From JAODBQ01 sp047602055 (GTDB lineage: Bacteria > Actinomycetota > Acidimicrobiia > Acidimicrobiales > Ilumatobacteraceae), in NCBI GenBank assembly GCA_047602055.1, contig JASGIG010000001.1, forward strand, positions 2,728,001-2,792,000: a DNA stretch of 64,000 bases, in the 5' to 3' direction. Shown piece by piece: positions 28,998 to 39,487 of this stretch. The notes under the pieces are model-generated. The model worked only from the letters and a program-made list of their open reading frames with translations, was not told the DNA's origin and did not search any database. The translations under genes were made by a program, and so were the position numbers. Every line of letters begins with the position of its first letter. The first letter of the stretch is position 1.

Positions 28998-30349
28998 TCA
29001 GCGGAGGCCTGACGCGCGGGAGGATGGGACGGCGGCGTCGGCGAGCTTGGCGGTGACGGCGTCGAGGTCGTGGTCGACGAGACCGATGGTCACGCGCAGG
29101 TGGTCGTCGTCCGGACGGACGAGGAACGGGTCGCCGGGGGCGACGCCGATGCCCTGGGCGGCGAGTGCGACGAGCGCGCCGCGCTCGTCGGCGACGCGCA
29201 TCCACAGGTTGATCCCGTCGGTGCCGGCGACGGCGACGCCCCGGTCGCGCAGCAGCGACGTGGCCGCGCCGCGGCGTCGCGCGTACTCGGCGCGTGCCGC
29301 CGTCACGGCGTCGATCGTCGCGGCGTCGTGGAGCATCTCGACGAGCACGGCCTGCAGGATCCGGCTGCTCCATCCCGGTCCGAGCAGCCGGCGGTTGGCG
29401 ACGGCGACGACGAGGTCGCCGGCACCGCCCACCGCGGCGAGGCGCAGGTCCGGGCCGTGGCTCTTGGAGAAGCTGCGGATGTGCACCGTCCGCTCGGGCA
29501 GGTGGGTGCCGACGCTGATCAGCGGGGCGCTGGCGATGTCGCCGGCGTGGTCGTCCTCGACGACCACCGTCGTTCGGCCGTTGAGCAGGCGGGCGATCGC
29601 CTTGGCGCGGCGGGTGGTCATCGACACGCCGGTCGGGTTCTGCGCCCGTGGCTGGATGACGACGGCGCGCACGCCACGGCCGAGCGCGTCGCGCAGCCCG
29701 TCGACCGACAGCCCCTCGTCGTCGACGTCGACGCCGATCACCTCCGCGCCGAGACGTTCGAGCAGGTCGAGCAGCGGCGGGAACGTCGGGTGCTCGAGCA
29801 CGACCCGGTCGCCGAGGCGGACGACGACACCGAGGATGCGGTCGAGCGCGTCGAGTGCCCCGTCGACGACGGTGAGCTCCTCCGGCGCGAACGGCCACGA
29901 CGCCGCGCAGCGCCTCGTCCAGAGCCGGCAGCACCGGCGAGTCCAGGTAGCTCGACGTCAGCGACTGGCGGCTGACCCGGGCGATGATCGGCCCGAGGTC
30001 GGGGAGCAGCGCGGGATGCGGCGTCCCCGTCGACAGGTCGAGGGCGAGATGGCTCGACCGCTCCCGCCCGGCAGGCGCGGCGGCGACGCGCGGTAGCGCG
30101 CCGGCGAGCCGGGCCCGGTCGGCTCGCGCACGAACGTGCCGCGCCGGCCGCGGGCGTCGAGCGCGCCGACCGACGACAGCGTCTGCCACGCCTCCGAGAC
30201 CGTGGTGGGGGAGACGCCGAGCGAGCGTGACAGCTCGCGCACCGTGGGCAGCCGCGACCCGATCGGCAGGTCACCCGACGTGATCAGCCGACCGACCGCC
30301 GCGGCGATGCCCGCGCGCTGCGATCGTCGATGTGCTCGGTGAGATCCAC
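28998..30349 (-). pseudogene. MocR-type regulator (GntR HTH + aminotransferase), three frameshifts
   Basis: The normal start is GTG 30349 (VDLTEHIDDRSAR). The frame shifts within about 15 codons, giving GRLITSGDLPIGSRLPTVRELSRSLGVSPTTVSEAW (winged helix). It shifts again near 30060 to LDLSTGTPHPALLPDLGPII, and near 29900 to RVVLEHPTFPPLLDLLERLGAEVIGV through the aminotransferase domain. The PLP lysine in RSFSKSHGPDLR is present. All domains are there, but three shifts make one protein impossible. MocR proteins such as GabR and PdxR control adjacent amine/vitamin genes, and this one diverges from the pyrimidine cluster. Confidence 0.8.
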
Positions 30350-30366
30350 CTCCGCATGCCCCCTCT

Positions 30367-30444
30367 CTGTCAACGGCGTATGACAGTTTGTCCGGTTACA
30401 ACGAGGTCATTGTCCGGCCCTCGCCGTCACATTACGATCCGCGC
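30367..30444 (+). promoter_or_regulatory. promoter of the pyrimidine-catabolism operon with MocR-style operator
   Basis: -35 TTGTCC (30410-30415), 17 bp, -10 TACGAT (30433-30438), then 6 nt to the ATG at 30445: a leaderless promoter. The 8-mer TTGTCCGG occurs at 30388-30395 and again at 30410-30417, exactly 22 bp apart (two helical turns). The second copy covers the -35 box. Spaced direct repeats are the known operator style of MocR regulators. A further palindrome CTGTCA-N8-TGACAG is at 30367-30386. Confidence 0.75.
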
Positions 30445-31290
30445 ATGGCACGAACCGTCCGAGCAGCGCTGCTGCAAACCGACTGGCCCGGCACGAAAGC
30501 GGAGATGCTCGACAAGCACGAGCAGGCGGCCCACGACGCGAAGGCCGAGGGCGCCCAGGTGATGTGCTTCCAGGAGCTGTTCTACGGGCCGTACTTCTGC
30601 CAGGTGCAGGACCCGCAGTACTACGACTACACCGAGCAGATCCCCGACGGCCCGACCACCCAGCGCTTCTGTGCGATCGCCAAGGAGACGGGGATGGTGA
30701 TGGTGCTGCCGATGTACGAGGTCACCCAGCCGGGCACCTACTACAACACGGCGGCGGTCGTCGACGCCGACGGCACGTACCTCGGCAAGTTCCGCAAGCA
30801 GCACATCCCGCAGACCCAGGGCTTCTGGGAGAAGTACTACTTCCGCCCCGGCAACGGCGGCTATCCGGTGTTCGAGACGGCGGTCGGCAAGGTCGGCGTG
30901 TACATCTGCTACGACCGTCACTTCCCGGAGGGCTGGCGGGCGCTCGGGCTCAACGGCGCGGAGATCGTCTTCAACCCGTCGGCCACGTCGCGCGGCCTGT
31001 CCGAGTACATCTGGCGCCTGGAGCAGCCGGCCGCCGCGGTCGCCAACATGTACTACGTCGGGGCGATCAACCGCGTCGGCATCGAGGCCGAGTACGGCGA
31101 CGACGACTTCTACGGCCAGAGCTACTTCGTCGACCCGGAGGGCAAGTTCGTCGGCGACGTCGGCGACGCCTACAAGCCGGAGCTGATCGTGCGCGACCTC
31201 GACATGGGCAAGATCAAGCTCGTCCGTGATCGCTGGGCGTTCTACCGCGACCGCCGCCCCGACGCCTACGACGAGCTGGTGCAGGCGTGA
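30445..31290 (+). CDS. beta-ureidopropionase / N-carbamoyl amidohydrolase (nitrilase family)
   Basis: 281 residues. Catalytic triad Glu in CFQELFYGPYF (near residue 44), Lys in LGKFRKQHIP (near 117), Cys in GVYICYDRHFPE (near 157). The nearest families are N-carbamoylputrescine amidase and beta-ureidopropionase. Beside a dihydropyrimidinase gene the latter is likely: N-carbamoyl-beta-alanine to beta-alanine, CO2 and NH3. First gene of the operon, leaderless ATG. Confidence 0.88.
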   Translation: MARTVRAALLQTDWPGTKAEMLDKHEQAAHDAKAEGAQVMCFQELFYGPYFCQVQDPQYYDYTEQIPDGPTTQRFCAIAKETGMVMVLPMYEVTQPGTYYNTAAVVDADGTYLGKFRKQHIPQTQGFWEKYYFRPGNGGYPVFETAVGKVGVYICYDRHFPEGWRALGLNGAEIVFNPSATSRGLSEYIWRLEQPAAAVANMYYVGAINRVGIEAEYGDDDFYGQSYFVDPEGKFVGDVGDAYKPELIVRDLDMGKIKLVRDRWAFYRDRRPDAYDELVQA

Positions 31291-31313
31291 ACGAGCGCAG
31301 CGAGTCACGACTG

Positions 31314-31395
31314 GACGGCCGAGCGAGCGCCAGCGAGCCGGACGTCGACGGGGCGCGAGCGCAGCGAGCGGGGGCGCAGCCCCCGGAATGGAGGG
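31314..31395. repeat. GC-rich repeat family B, copy 4
   Basis: Inserted between the first two genes of the pyrimidine operon. Blocks GGACGGCCGAGCGAGCGCCAG, GAGCCGGACGTCGACG, GAGCGCAGCGAGCG and the palindrome core at 31370-31384. Its last bases GGAGGGCCTGA also provide the ribosome binding site of the next gene; the same string precedes the gene at 32876. Confidence 0.7.
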
Positions 31396-31404
31396 CCTGA
31401 GCCG

Positions 31405-32862
31405 ATGTCCACCACCCTGATCAAGAACGGCAAGGTCGTCAGCACCACAGGCGTCATCGCCCAGGACGTGCTGATCACCGGCGAGACGATCACCGCGCTC
31501 GGCGCGCCGGGCTACTTTGCCGGTGCCGAGCAGGGTGCCGACACGGTGATCGACGCCGCCGGCAAGTACGTCATCCCTGGCGGGATCGACGTGCACACGC
31601 ACATGGAGATGCCCTTCGGGGGCACCGAGTCGAGCGACACGTTCGAGACCGGGACGATCGCTGCCGCATGGGGCGGCGTCACCACCATCGTCGACTTCGC
31701 CGTGCAGAACACCGGCGGCGACGTCCAGGAGGCGCTCGCCAAGTGGCACCGCAAGGCCGACGGCAACTGCGCCATCGACTACGGCTTCCACCAGATCATC
31801 GGCGGCGTCGACGAGCAGTCGCTGAAGGCGATGCGCTACCTCGTCGACCACGAGGGGATCACCAGCTTCAAGCTGTTCATGGCCTACCCGGGCGTGCTGT
31901 ACAGCGACGACGGCCAGATCCTCAAGGCGATGCAGGTGGCCGGCGACACCGGGGCGATGATCATGATGCACGCCGAGAACGGCATCGCCATCGACGTCCT
32001 CGTCCAGCAGGCCCTGGCCCGCGGCGACACCGACCCGCGGTTTCACAGCCTCACCCGGCCGTCGCCGCTGGAGGCCGAGGCCACGCACCGGGCGATCGTG
32101 CTCAGCCACGTGGCCGGCAACGTGCCCCTGTACATCGTGCACATGTCGGCCGGCGACGCCCTCGCCCACGTCGCCGCGGCGCGCCGCGAGGGCCGCAACG
32201 TGTTCGCCGAGACGTGCCCGCAGTACCTGTGGCTGACGTTGGAGGAGACGCTGGGCCGCCCCGGCTTCGAGGGCGCCAAGTGGGTGTGCTCCACGCCGGT
32301 CCGCTCCAGGGACCACGACCCGGACTGGACCGGCTTCATGGGCCACGGCCACCAGGCCGACCTGTGGCGCGGCTTGCGGATGAACGAGCTGGCCGTCGTG
32401 TCCACCGACCACTGCCCGTTCTGCATGAAGGACCAGAAGGAGCTCGGCATCGGCAGCTTCGCCGCCATCCCCAACGGCGTCGGCGGCGTCGAGCACCGCA
32501 TGGAGCTGATCTACCAGGGCGTCGTCGCCGGCGAGCTGTCGCTCGAGCGCTGGGTGGAGACGTGCTGCACGACGCCGGCGCGGATGTTCGGGATGTACCC
32601 CCAGAAGGGGGTGATCGCCCCGGGCAGCGACGCCGACGTCGTCGTCTGGGACCCGTCGTCGAAGACGGTGATCGGCATGGAGGAGCCCGGGCGCAAGCAC
32701 CACATGAACATGGACTACTCGGCCTGGGAGGGCTGGGAGGTCGACGGCAAGGTCGACACCGTGATGTCGCGCGGTCAGGTGATCGTCGCCGACGACCAGT
32801 TCCGCGGCCGCGCCGGCCACGGTCGCTACGTCAAGCGCGGCCTGTCGCAGTACCTGGTCTGA
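31405..32862 (+). CDS. hydA: dihydropyrimidinase / D-hydantoinase
   Basis: 485 residues. Metal ligands in GGIDVHTHMEMPFGG (near residue 57), the lysine to be carboxylated in SFKLFMAYPG (near 153), later His in MIMMHAENG and IVHMSAG, and Asp in STDHCPF (near 332). It opens dihydrouracil, dihydrothymine or hydantoins to N-carbamoyl amino acids, the substrate of the enzyme encoded just upstream. Confidence 0.92.
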   Translation: MSTTLIKNGKVVSTTGVIAQDVLITGETITALGAPGYFAGAEQGADTVIDAAGKYVIPGGIDVHTHMEMPFGGTESSDTFETGTIAAAWGGVTTIVDFAVQNTGGDVQEALAKWHRKADGNCAIDYGFHQIIGGVDEQSLKAMRYLVDHEGITSFKLFMAYPGVLYSDDGQILKAMQVAGDTGAMIMMHAENGIAIDVLVQQALARGDTDPRFHSLTRPSPLEAEATHRAIVLSHVAGNVPLYIVHMSAGDALAHVAAARREGRNVFAETCPQYLWLTLEETLGRPGFEGAKWVCSTPVRSRDHDPDWTGFMGHGHQADLWRGLRMNELAVVSTDHCPFCMKDQKELGIGSFAAIPNGVGGVEHRMELIYQGVVAGELSLERWVETCCTTPARMFGMYPQKGVIAPGSDADVVVWDPSSKTVIGMEEPGRKHHMNMDYSAWEGWEVDGKVDTVMSRGQVIVADDQFRGRAGHGRYVKRGLSQYLV

Positions 32863-32875
32863 GGAGGGCCTGAAG

Positions 32876-34360
<1,485 letters not shown>

Positions 34361-34362
34361 AC

Positions 34363-35394
34363 ATGCAATTCGGAGTGGTGCTTCAGTGCACGCCGCCGGC
34401 GCGGCGCGTCATCGAGCTGGCCAAGCGCGCCGAGGTGTACGGGTTCGAGTACGTGTGGACGTTCGACTCGCACATCCTGTGGGAGGAGCCGTACGTCATC
34501 TACAGCCAGATCCTCGCCGAGACCCGCAACGTCACGGTCGGGCCGATGGTCACCAACCCCGCCACGCGCGACTGGACCGTGACGGCCAGCGTCTACGCCA
34601 CGCTCAACGAGATGTACGGCAACCGCACGGTGTGCGGGATCGGCCGTGGCGACTCGGCGGTGCGCGTCACCAACGGCGCGCCGACCACGCTGGCGACGCT
34701 GCGCGCCTCGATCGACGTGATCCGCGGGATGGCCAACGGCGAGAGCGTCACCTACAAGGGCAGCGAGCTGCGCCTGCCGTGGGCGTCGCGCTCGGAGCTG
34801 GAGGTGTGGGTGGCCGCCTACGGCCCCAAGGCGCTGGCGCTCACCGGCGAGGTCGGCGACGGCTTCATCCTCCAGCTCGCCGACCTGTCGATCGCCGAGT
34901 GGACGATCGGCGCGGTCCGCAAGGCGGCCGCCGATGCCGGGCGCGACCCGGACGACATCACGATCTGCGTCGCCGCCCCGGCCTACGTCACCGACGGCAC
35001 CGAGGCCGGGCTGGCGCACGGGCGTGAGCAGTGCCGGTGGTTCGGCGGGATGGTCGGCAACCACGTCGCCGACCTCGTCGCCCGCTACGGCTCCGACACC
35101 TCGATGGTCCCCCAGGCGCTGACCGACTACATCAAGGGCCGCGAGGGCTACGACTACAACGAGCACGGCCAGGCCGGCAACACCCACACCCAGTTCGTGC
35201 CCGACGAGATCGTCGACCGCTTCTGCATCGTCGGCCCGCCCGAGGTGCACGTCGAGCGGATGGAGGCGCTCAAGGCGCTCGGCGTCGACCAGTTCGCGAT
35301 CTACCTGCAGCACGACGACAAGGACCACACGTTGGGCGTCTACGGCGAGAAGGTCATCCCGGCCGTCGCCGAGGCGGTGCGCGCGAAGTCGTGA
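34363..35394 (+). CDS. LLM-class flavin/F420 oxidoreductase of the pyrimidine cluster
   Basis: 343 residues of luciferase-like TIM barrel: MQFGVVLQCTPPARRVIELAKRAEVYGFEYVWTFDSHILWEE, GPMVTNPATRDW, GIGRGDSAVR, VWVAAYGPKALALTGEVGDGFILQ. The same superfamily includes RutA (uracil ring-opening oxygenase) and F420-dependent reductases. It lies only 2 bp after mmsA, so it is part of the pathway. With no dihydropyrimidine dehydrogenase in view, reduction or oxidation of the pyrimidine ring is a plausible role. That is inference. Confidence 0.85.
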   Translation: MQFGVVLQCTPPARRVIELAKRAEVYGFEYVWTFDSHILWEEPYVIYSQILAETRNVTVGPMVTNPATRDWTVTASVYATLNEMYGNRTVCGIGRGDSAVRVTNGAPTTLATLRASIDVIRGMANGESVTYKGSELRLPWASRSELEVWVAAYGPKALALTGEVGDGFILQLADLSIAEWTIGAVRKAAADAGRDPDDITICVAAPAYVTDGTEAGLAHGREQCRWFGGMVGNHVADLVARYGSDTSMVPQALTDYIKGREGYDYNEHGQAGNTHTQFVPDEIVDRFCIVGPPEVHVERMEALKALGVDQFAIYLQHDDKDHTLGVYGEKVIPAVAEAVRAKS

Positions 35395-35404
35395 GGTCGT
35401 TCTC

Positions 35405-36343
35405 GTGGCGGTGACCATCACACCGGCGATCGCCGACCCGCTCGACCCGGCGACGACGCCGGCCGAGCGCACCGAGCGGGCCCGCCGGTCGCGCGTGCGC
35501 GCCCTGGTCATGTTCCCACTGTCGTTCGCCCTCGTCGCCCTACTGTGGGAGGCCTACAAGGCGGTCGGCCCGACCAGGGGCGGTGAGATCCTCGGCTTCA
35601 AGCTGCTGCCGCGCACCGGCGCCCGGGAGATGCCGCACGTCTGGGACATGATCACCCGCCTCGGCGATCCCGAGACGGGGCCGGGCACGCCGAACATCGC
35701 CGGTGTCGTCGCCAGAGCGACCTGGTACTCGTTCCGGGTGGCGCTCGCCGCGTTCGTGCTGGGCGTGATCATCGGCGTCGTGCTCGCGGTGCTCATGTCG
35801 CGGTTCAAGGTCGTCGAGCGGGCGCTGATGCCGTACCTCGTGATCAGCCAGACGATCCCGATCATCGGCATCGCCCCGGTCCTCGTGTTCGTGCTCGCCT
35901 CGTGGAGCCGCGACCTCGGCGACCAGAAGTGGATCGCCGCCTGCCTGCTCGGCGCGTTCCTGGCGTTCTTCCCGGTCACCATCGGCACGTTGCGCGGCCT
36001 GAAGTCGGCTGCCCCGGAGTCGGTCGAGCTGATGGACTCCTACGCCGCCGGCTGGTGGAAGACGCTGATCAAGCTGCGCCTGCCGGCGTCGGCGACGTTC
36101 GTCGCCCCGTCGCTGCGCCTCGCCGGCGCGGCGGCCGTGATCGGCGTCGTCGTCTCGGAGATCTCGGTGAAGATCAACCAGGGCATTGGACAGCTCGTCC
36201 TGCTCTACGGGCAGCTGACCAGCAGCGACCCGACGAAGCTGTTCACCGCCGTGTTCGGCGCGGCGGTCCTCGGCCTGGCGATGTCGGCGCTCGTCGTCGG
36301 GCTGGAGAAGTTGATGCTGCGCTCTCGTCCGGAGGGTCAATGA
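35405..36343 (+). CDS. ABC transporter permease (NitT/TauT/pyrimidine type)
   Basis: 312 residues, GTG start. Six hydrophobic segments and the ATPase-contact loop GTLRGLKSAAPESVELMDSYAAGWWKTLIKLRLPASATF near residues 197-235 (EAA motif). The longer first loop (LLPRTGAREMPHVWDM) fits the ThiX/SsuC branch. It is followed by an ATPase gene with overlapping stop/start. Confidence 0.9.
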   Translation: MAVTITPAIADPLDPATTPAERTERARRSRVRALVMFPLSFALVALLWEAYKAVGPTRGGEILGFKLLPRTGAREMPHVWDMITRLGDPETGPGTPNIAGVVARATWYSFRVALAAFVLGVIIGVVLAVLMSRFKVVERALMPYLVISQTIPIIGIAPVLVFVLASWSRDLGDQKWIAACLLGAFLAFFPVTIGTLRGLKSAAPESVELMDSYAAGWWKTLIKLRLPASATFVAPSLRLAGAAAVIGVVVSEISVKINQGIGQLVLLYGQLTSSDPTKLFTAVFGAAVLGLAMSALVVGLEKLMLRSRPEGQ

Positions 36344-37164
36344 GCGAGCGAACCGACGCGACGATGCCGGCGGTCGAGGTGACCAACCTCGGCAAGGTGT
36401 TCAACGCCGGCGGCACCGACCGCGTCGACGCGCTGGTCGACATCAGCCTCGCCGTCGACCAGGGCGAGTTCGTCTCGCTGATCGGCCCGTCCGGCTGTGG
36501 CAAGTCGACGCTGCTGCGGCTGATCGCCGACCTGATCGAGCCGACCACGGGGAGCGTGACGGTCAACGGCAAGACCGCCCACCAGGCCCGCCTCGACCAG
36601 GACTACGGGATGGCCTTCCAGCAGAGCGGCCTGTTCGAGTGGCGCAGCGTGCAGAAGAACATCGAACTGCCGCTGGAGCTGAAGGGCTGGGACAAGGGTC
36701 GACGGCAGGCGCGAGCGACCGAGCTGCTGGCCCTCGTCAAGCTCGACCAGTTCGCCAAGCACATGCCGTGGCAACTGTCCGGCGGCATGCAGCAGCGCGT
36801 CGCCATCGCCCGCTCGCTGGCCGCCAACCCGCGCATCCTGCTGATGGACGAGCCGTTCGGCGCGCTCGACGAGATGACTCGCGAGCACATGCAGAGCGAG
36901 CTGCTGCGGATCCGCAACGAGACGGGTACGACGATCGTGTTCGTCACCCACTCGATCCCCGAGGCCGTCTACCTGTCCGATCGGGTCGTGGTCATGTCGC
37001 CGCGACCGGGGCGGATCGAGACGATCGTCGACGTCGGCCTCGGCGCCCAACGCGACGACGACACCCGCGAGGACGGGGTGTTCTTCAAGCGGATCACCGA
37101 GGTGCGCGAGGCGCTGCGCGGCATCGAGCTGGCCGCCGGCGCACGGGGGATCGAGGACCGGTGA
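36340..37164 (+). CDS. ABC transporter ATP-binding protein
   Basis: 274 residues. Walker A GPSGCGKSTLLRL near 49, signature LSGGMQQRVAIARSL near 147, Walker B ILLMDEPFGALDE near 165, His switch FVTHSIPEA near 203. SsuB/TauB/ThiZ type. ATG overlaps the permease stop (ATGA), and its own stop overlaps the second permease start (GTGA). Confidence 0.93.
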   Translation: MSERTDATMPAVEVTNLGKVFNAGGTDRVDALVDISLAVDQGEFVSLIGPSGCGKSTLLRLIADLIEPTTGSVTVNGKTAHQARLDQDYGMAFQQSGLFEWRSVQKNIELPLELKGWDKGRRQARATELLALVKLDQFAKHMPWQLSGGMQQRVAIARSLAANPRILLMDEPFGALDEMTREHMQSELLRIRNETGTTIVFVTHSIPEAVYLSDRVVVMSPRPGRIETIVDVGLGAQRDDDTREDGVFFKRITEVREALRGIELAAGARGIEDR

Positions 37165-37982
37165 CCGCGCCGGTGACGCTCCCGGGCCGGCGGGCCTCGG
37201 CGACGAAGGGCCTGCGCCACGCGCTGGCCGTCGTGCTCCCGCCGGTGGTGCTCGGCGTCGTGATGATCGCCGCGTGGGAGGCGTTCATCAACTGGCAGGA
37301 CGTGCGGCCGTTCGTGATGCCGGCGCCGTCGGCGATCTGGCGGGAGTTCACGGACAACTTCTCGCTGGTCCGCGACGCGATGATGGTCACCGGCACGAAC
37401 GCGTTCATCGGCCTCGTCTTCGGCACCCTGCTCGGGGTGTTCCTCGCCGCCGTGGCCAACCGCTTCCGGTTCCTCGGCGAGATCCTCACCCCGCTGGCGG
37501 TGGCGATCGCGGCGATCCCGGCCGTGGTCATCGTCTCCGTGCTCAACAACATGTACTCGGTCACCACCCAGACCGGTCGCCGCGTGATGGTGACGCTGGC
37601 GGTGTTCTTCATCATCTTCATCCAGGTGTCGCGCGGCCTGCGCCAGAGCCAGCCGACGCAGCTGGAGCTGATGCGCTCGTACGCCGCGTCGCCGCGAGAG
37701 GTGATGCGCAAGGTCCGCATCCCCAATGCGATGGCCTACCTGTTCATCGGCATCCGCACGGCGGCGCCGGTCGCGGTGATCATCGCGCTCGTCTCGGAGT
37801 ACTTCGGCGGGACGCAGGACGGGCTCGGCCAGAAGATCGCCGCCAACTTCAGCCTGTCGAAGTCGGCGTTCGCCTTCGCGTACGTCTTGGGGGGATCGAT
37901 CGTCGGCCTGCTGTTCCTGGCCGTCGCCAGTCTCCTGGAGTACTTCGCCGTGCCTTGGCAGCGGCGCCGGACCACCAGGTGA
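37161..37982 (+). CDS. ABC transporter permease, second subunit
   Basis: 273 residues with six helices and the EAA loop SRGLRQSQPTQLELMRSYAASPREVMRKVRIPNAMAYLF near 155-193. It differs from the first permease, so the importer has a heterodimeric channel served by a single ATPase gene. Confidence 0.9.
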   Translation: MTAPVTLPGRRASATKGLRHALAVVLPPVVLGVVMIAAWEAFINWQDVRPFVMPAPSAIWREFTDNFSLVRDAMMVTGTNAFIGLVFGTLLGVFLAAVANRFRFLGEILTPLAVAIAAIPAVVIVSVLNNMYSVTTQTGRRVMVTLAVFFIIFIQVSRGLRQSQPTQLELMRSYAASPREVMRKVRIPNAMAYLFIGIRTAAPVAVIIALVSEYFGGTQDGLGQKIAANFSLSKSAFAFAYVLGGSIVGLLFLAVASLLEYFAVPWQRRRTTR

Positions 37983-38011
37983 GACCACCACATCCAGCAA
38001 GGGGAGGACAC

Positions 38012-39307
38012 ATGAAAGCCAGACGATGGGTGAAGGCGGGGGCCGTGCTGACGGCCGCCGGGTTCCTGATGGCCGCCTGCGGCTCGGACGGCAAGAGCGA
38101 CTCGACGACCGCGACGACGGCTGCGGCCACGACGACGGCCGGCGGGGCGACGACCACCGCCGGCGGGGCGACCACGACGGCCGGTTCCGGCGGGAGCACG
38201 CCCTCGACGGGCGGCGGCGCGGCCACCGGCGGTCTCGCCGTCGACACGTCGAAGTGCACCGCCCCGAACGGCGACAAGGTCAAGCTGCAGCTGCAGTGGG
38301 TCGCCCAGTCGCAGTTCGCCGGCTACTTCGCGGCGATCGACCAGGGCTACTTCAAGGACCTCGGCCTGGACGTCGAGATCGTCCCGCTCGCCGACTCGAC
38401 CGTCGTGCCGGTGCAGCAGGTGTCCACCGGCGCGGCCGACTTCGCCGTGTCGTGGGTGCCCAAGGCGCTGGCCGCTCGCGAGGCTGGCGCGAAGGTCACC
38501 AACATCGCCCAGATCTTCCAGCGCTCCGGCACCCTGCAGGTGTCGCTGAAGGACAAGGGCATCACCTCGGCCGCGGACTTCAAGGGCAAGAAGATCGGCA
38601 ACTGGGGCTACGGCAACGAGTACGAGATCTTCGCCGCGCTGTCCAAGGAAGGGCTCGACCCGGCCAAGGACGTCACGCTCGTCGCCCAGCAGTTCGACGT
38701 CAGCGGCCTCACCAGCGGCGACATCGACGCGATCGAGGCGATGACCTACAACGAGTACGCGCAGCTGCTGGAGACCACCAACGAGGCCACCGGCAAGCCC
38801 TACACGGCCGACGACCTGAACGTCGTCAGCTACGAGGACGAGGGTGTCGGCATGCTCCAGGACGCGATCTGGGCGGACCAGGACAAGCTGTCCGACCCGG
38901 CGTACTGCGGCAAGGCGCTGGCGTTGGTCGAGGGCTCGCTGAAGGGTTGGGCGTACTGCCGCGACCACCTCGAGGCGTGCCGTGACATCGTCATGAAGCA
39001 GAACCCGCCGTACGGCGGCTCCAGCCACCAGCTGTGGCAGATGAACGAGATCAACGCCCTGATCTGGCCGTCGCCCGACGGCGTCGGCGTCATCGACCAG
39101 GAGGCCTGGGACCGCACGGTCGAGATCTCCCAGTCGACCAAGAACCTCGACGGCAAGACCGTCATCACCAAGGCGCCCGACGCCGAGTCGTTCACCAACG
39201 ACATCGTCGACGCGGCGCTGGCGAACCTGGCCAAGGACTCCTCGTTCGACGCCAAGGGCCTCGACTTCCAGAAGGCCACCGTCACCGTCAACCCTGGCGG
39301 GAACTGA
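38012..39307 (+). CDS. ABC transporter substrate-binding lipoprotein (NMT1/THI5-like)
   Basis: 431 residues. Signal peptide MKARRWVKAGAVLTAAGFLM ending in lipobox LMAAC (Cys near 24), so anchored outside the membrane. Residues 27-75 are a low-complexity Thr/Ala/Gly/Ser linker with repeated TTTAGGA. Then the THI5-like domain: LQLQWVAQSQFAGYFAAIDQGYFKDLGLDVEIVP, GAADFAVSWVPKAL. Such proteins bind pyrimidine-type ligands (HMP precursors) among others, fitting uptake of a pyrimidine or hydantoin. Ribosome site GGGGAGG. Confidence 0.92.
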   Translation: MKARRWVKAGAVLTAAGFLMAACGSDGKSDSTTATTAAATTTAGGATTTAGGATTTAGSGGSTPSTGGGAATGGLAVDTSKCTAPNGDKVKLQLQWVAQSQFAGYFAAIDQGYFKDLGLDVEIVPLADSTVVPVQQVSTGAADFAVSWVPKALAAREAGAKVTNIAQIFQRSGTLQVSLKDKGITSAADFKGKKIGNWGYGNEYEIFAALSKEGLDPAKDVTLVAQQFDVSGLTSGDIDAIEAMTYNEYAQLLETTNEATGKPYTADDLNVVSYEDEGVGMLQDAIWADQDKLSDPAYCGKALALVEGSLKGWAYCRDHLEACRDIVMKQNPPYGGSSHQLWQMNEINALIWPSPDGVGVIDQEAWDRTVEISQSTKNLDGKTVITKAPDAESFTNDIVDAALANLAKDSSFDAKGLDFQKATVTVNPGGN

Positions 39308-39312
39308 CGACC

Positions 39313-39356
39313 GGAGGGGGCGGCGGCCCGGCGTGCGCCGGCGCCGCTGCCCCCGA
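39313..39356 (+). terminator. strong GC hairpin ending the pyrimidine operon
   Basis: GGGGGCGGCGGC..GGCG pairs with CGCC..GCCGCTGCCCCC right after the lipoprotein gene; no T-run. The remaining 130 bp to the regulator hold nothing else recognisable. Confidence 0.65.
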
Positions 39357-39487
39357 TGGTCAGTTGCTGACGGTGACCGGCCGTCCCGGCCGTCGCGTTC
39401 GGTGGTCGTTCCCCCACGTCGTCGCCATGGTGTCGATGACGTCGCCGGCCGGTGATCGGTTCGCGGTCGCCGCGCCGAACTGCACCG

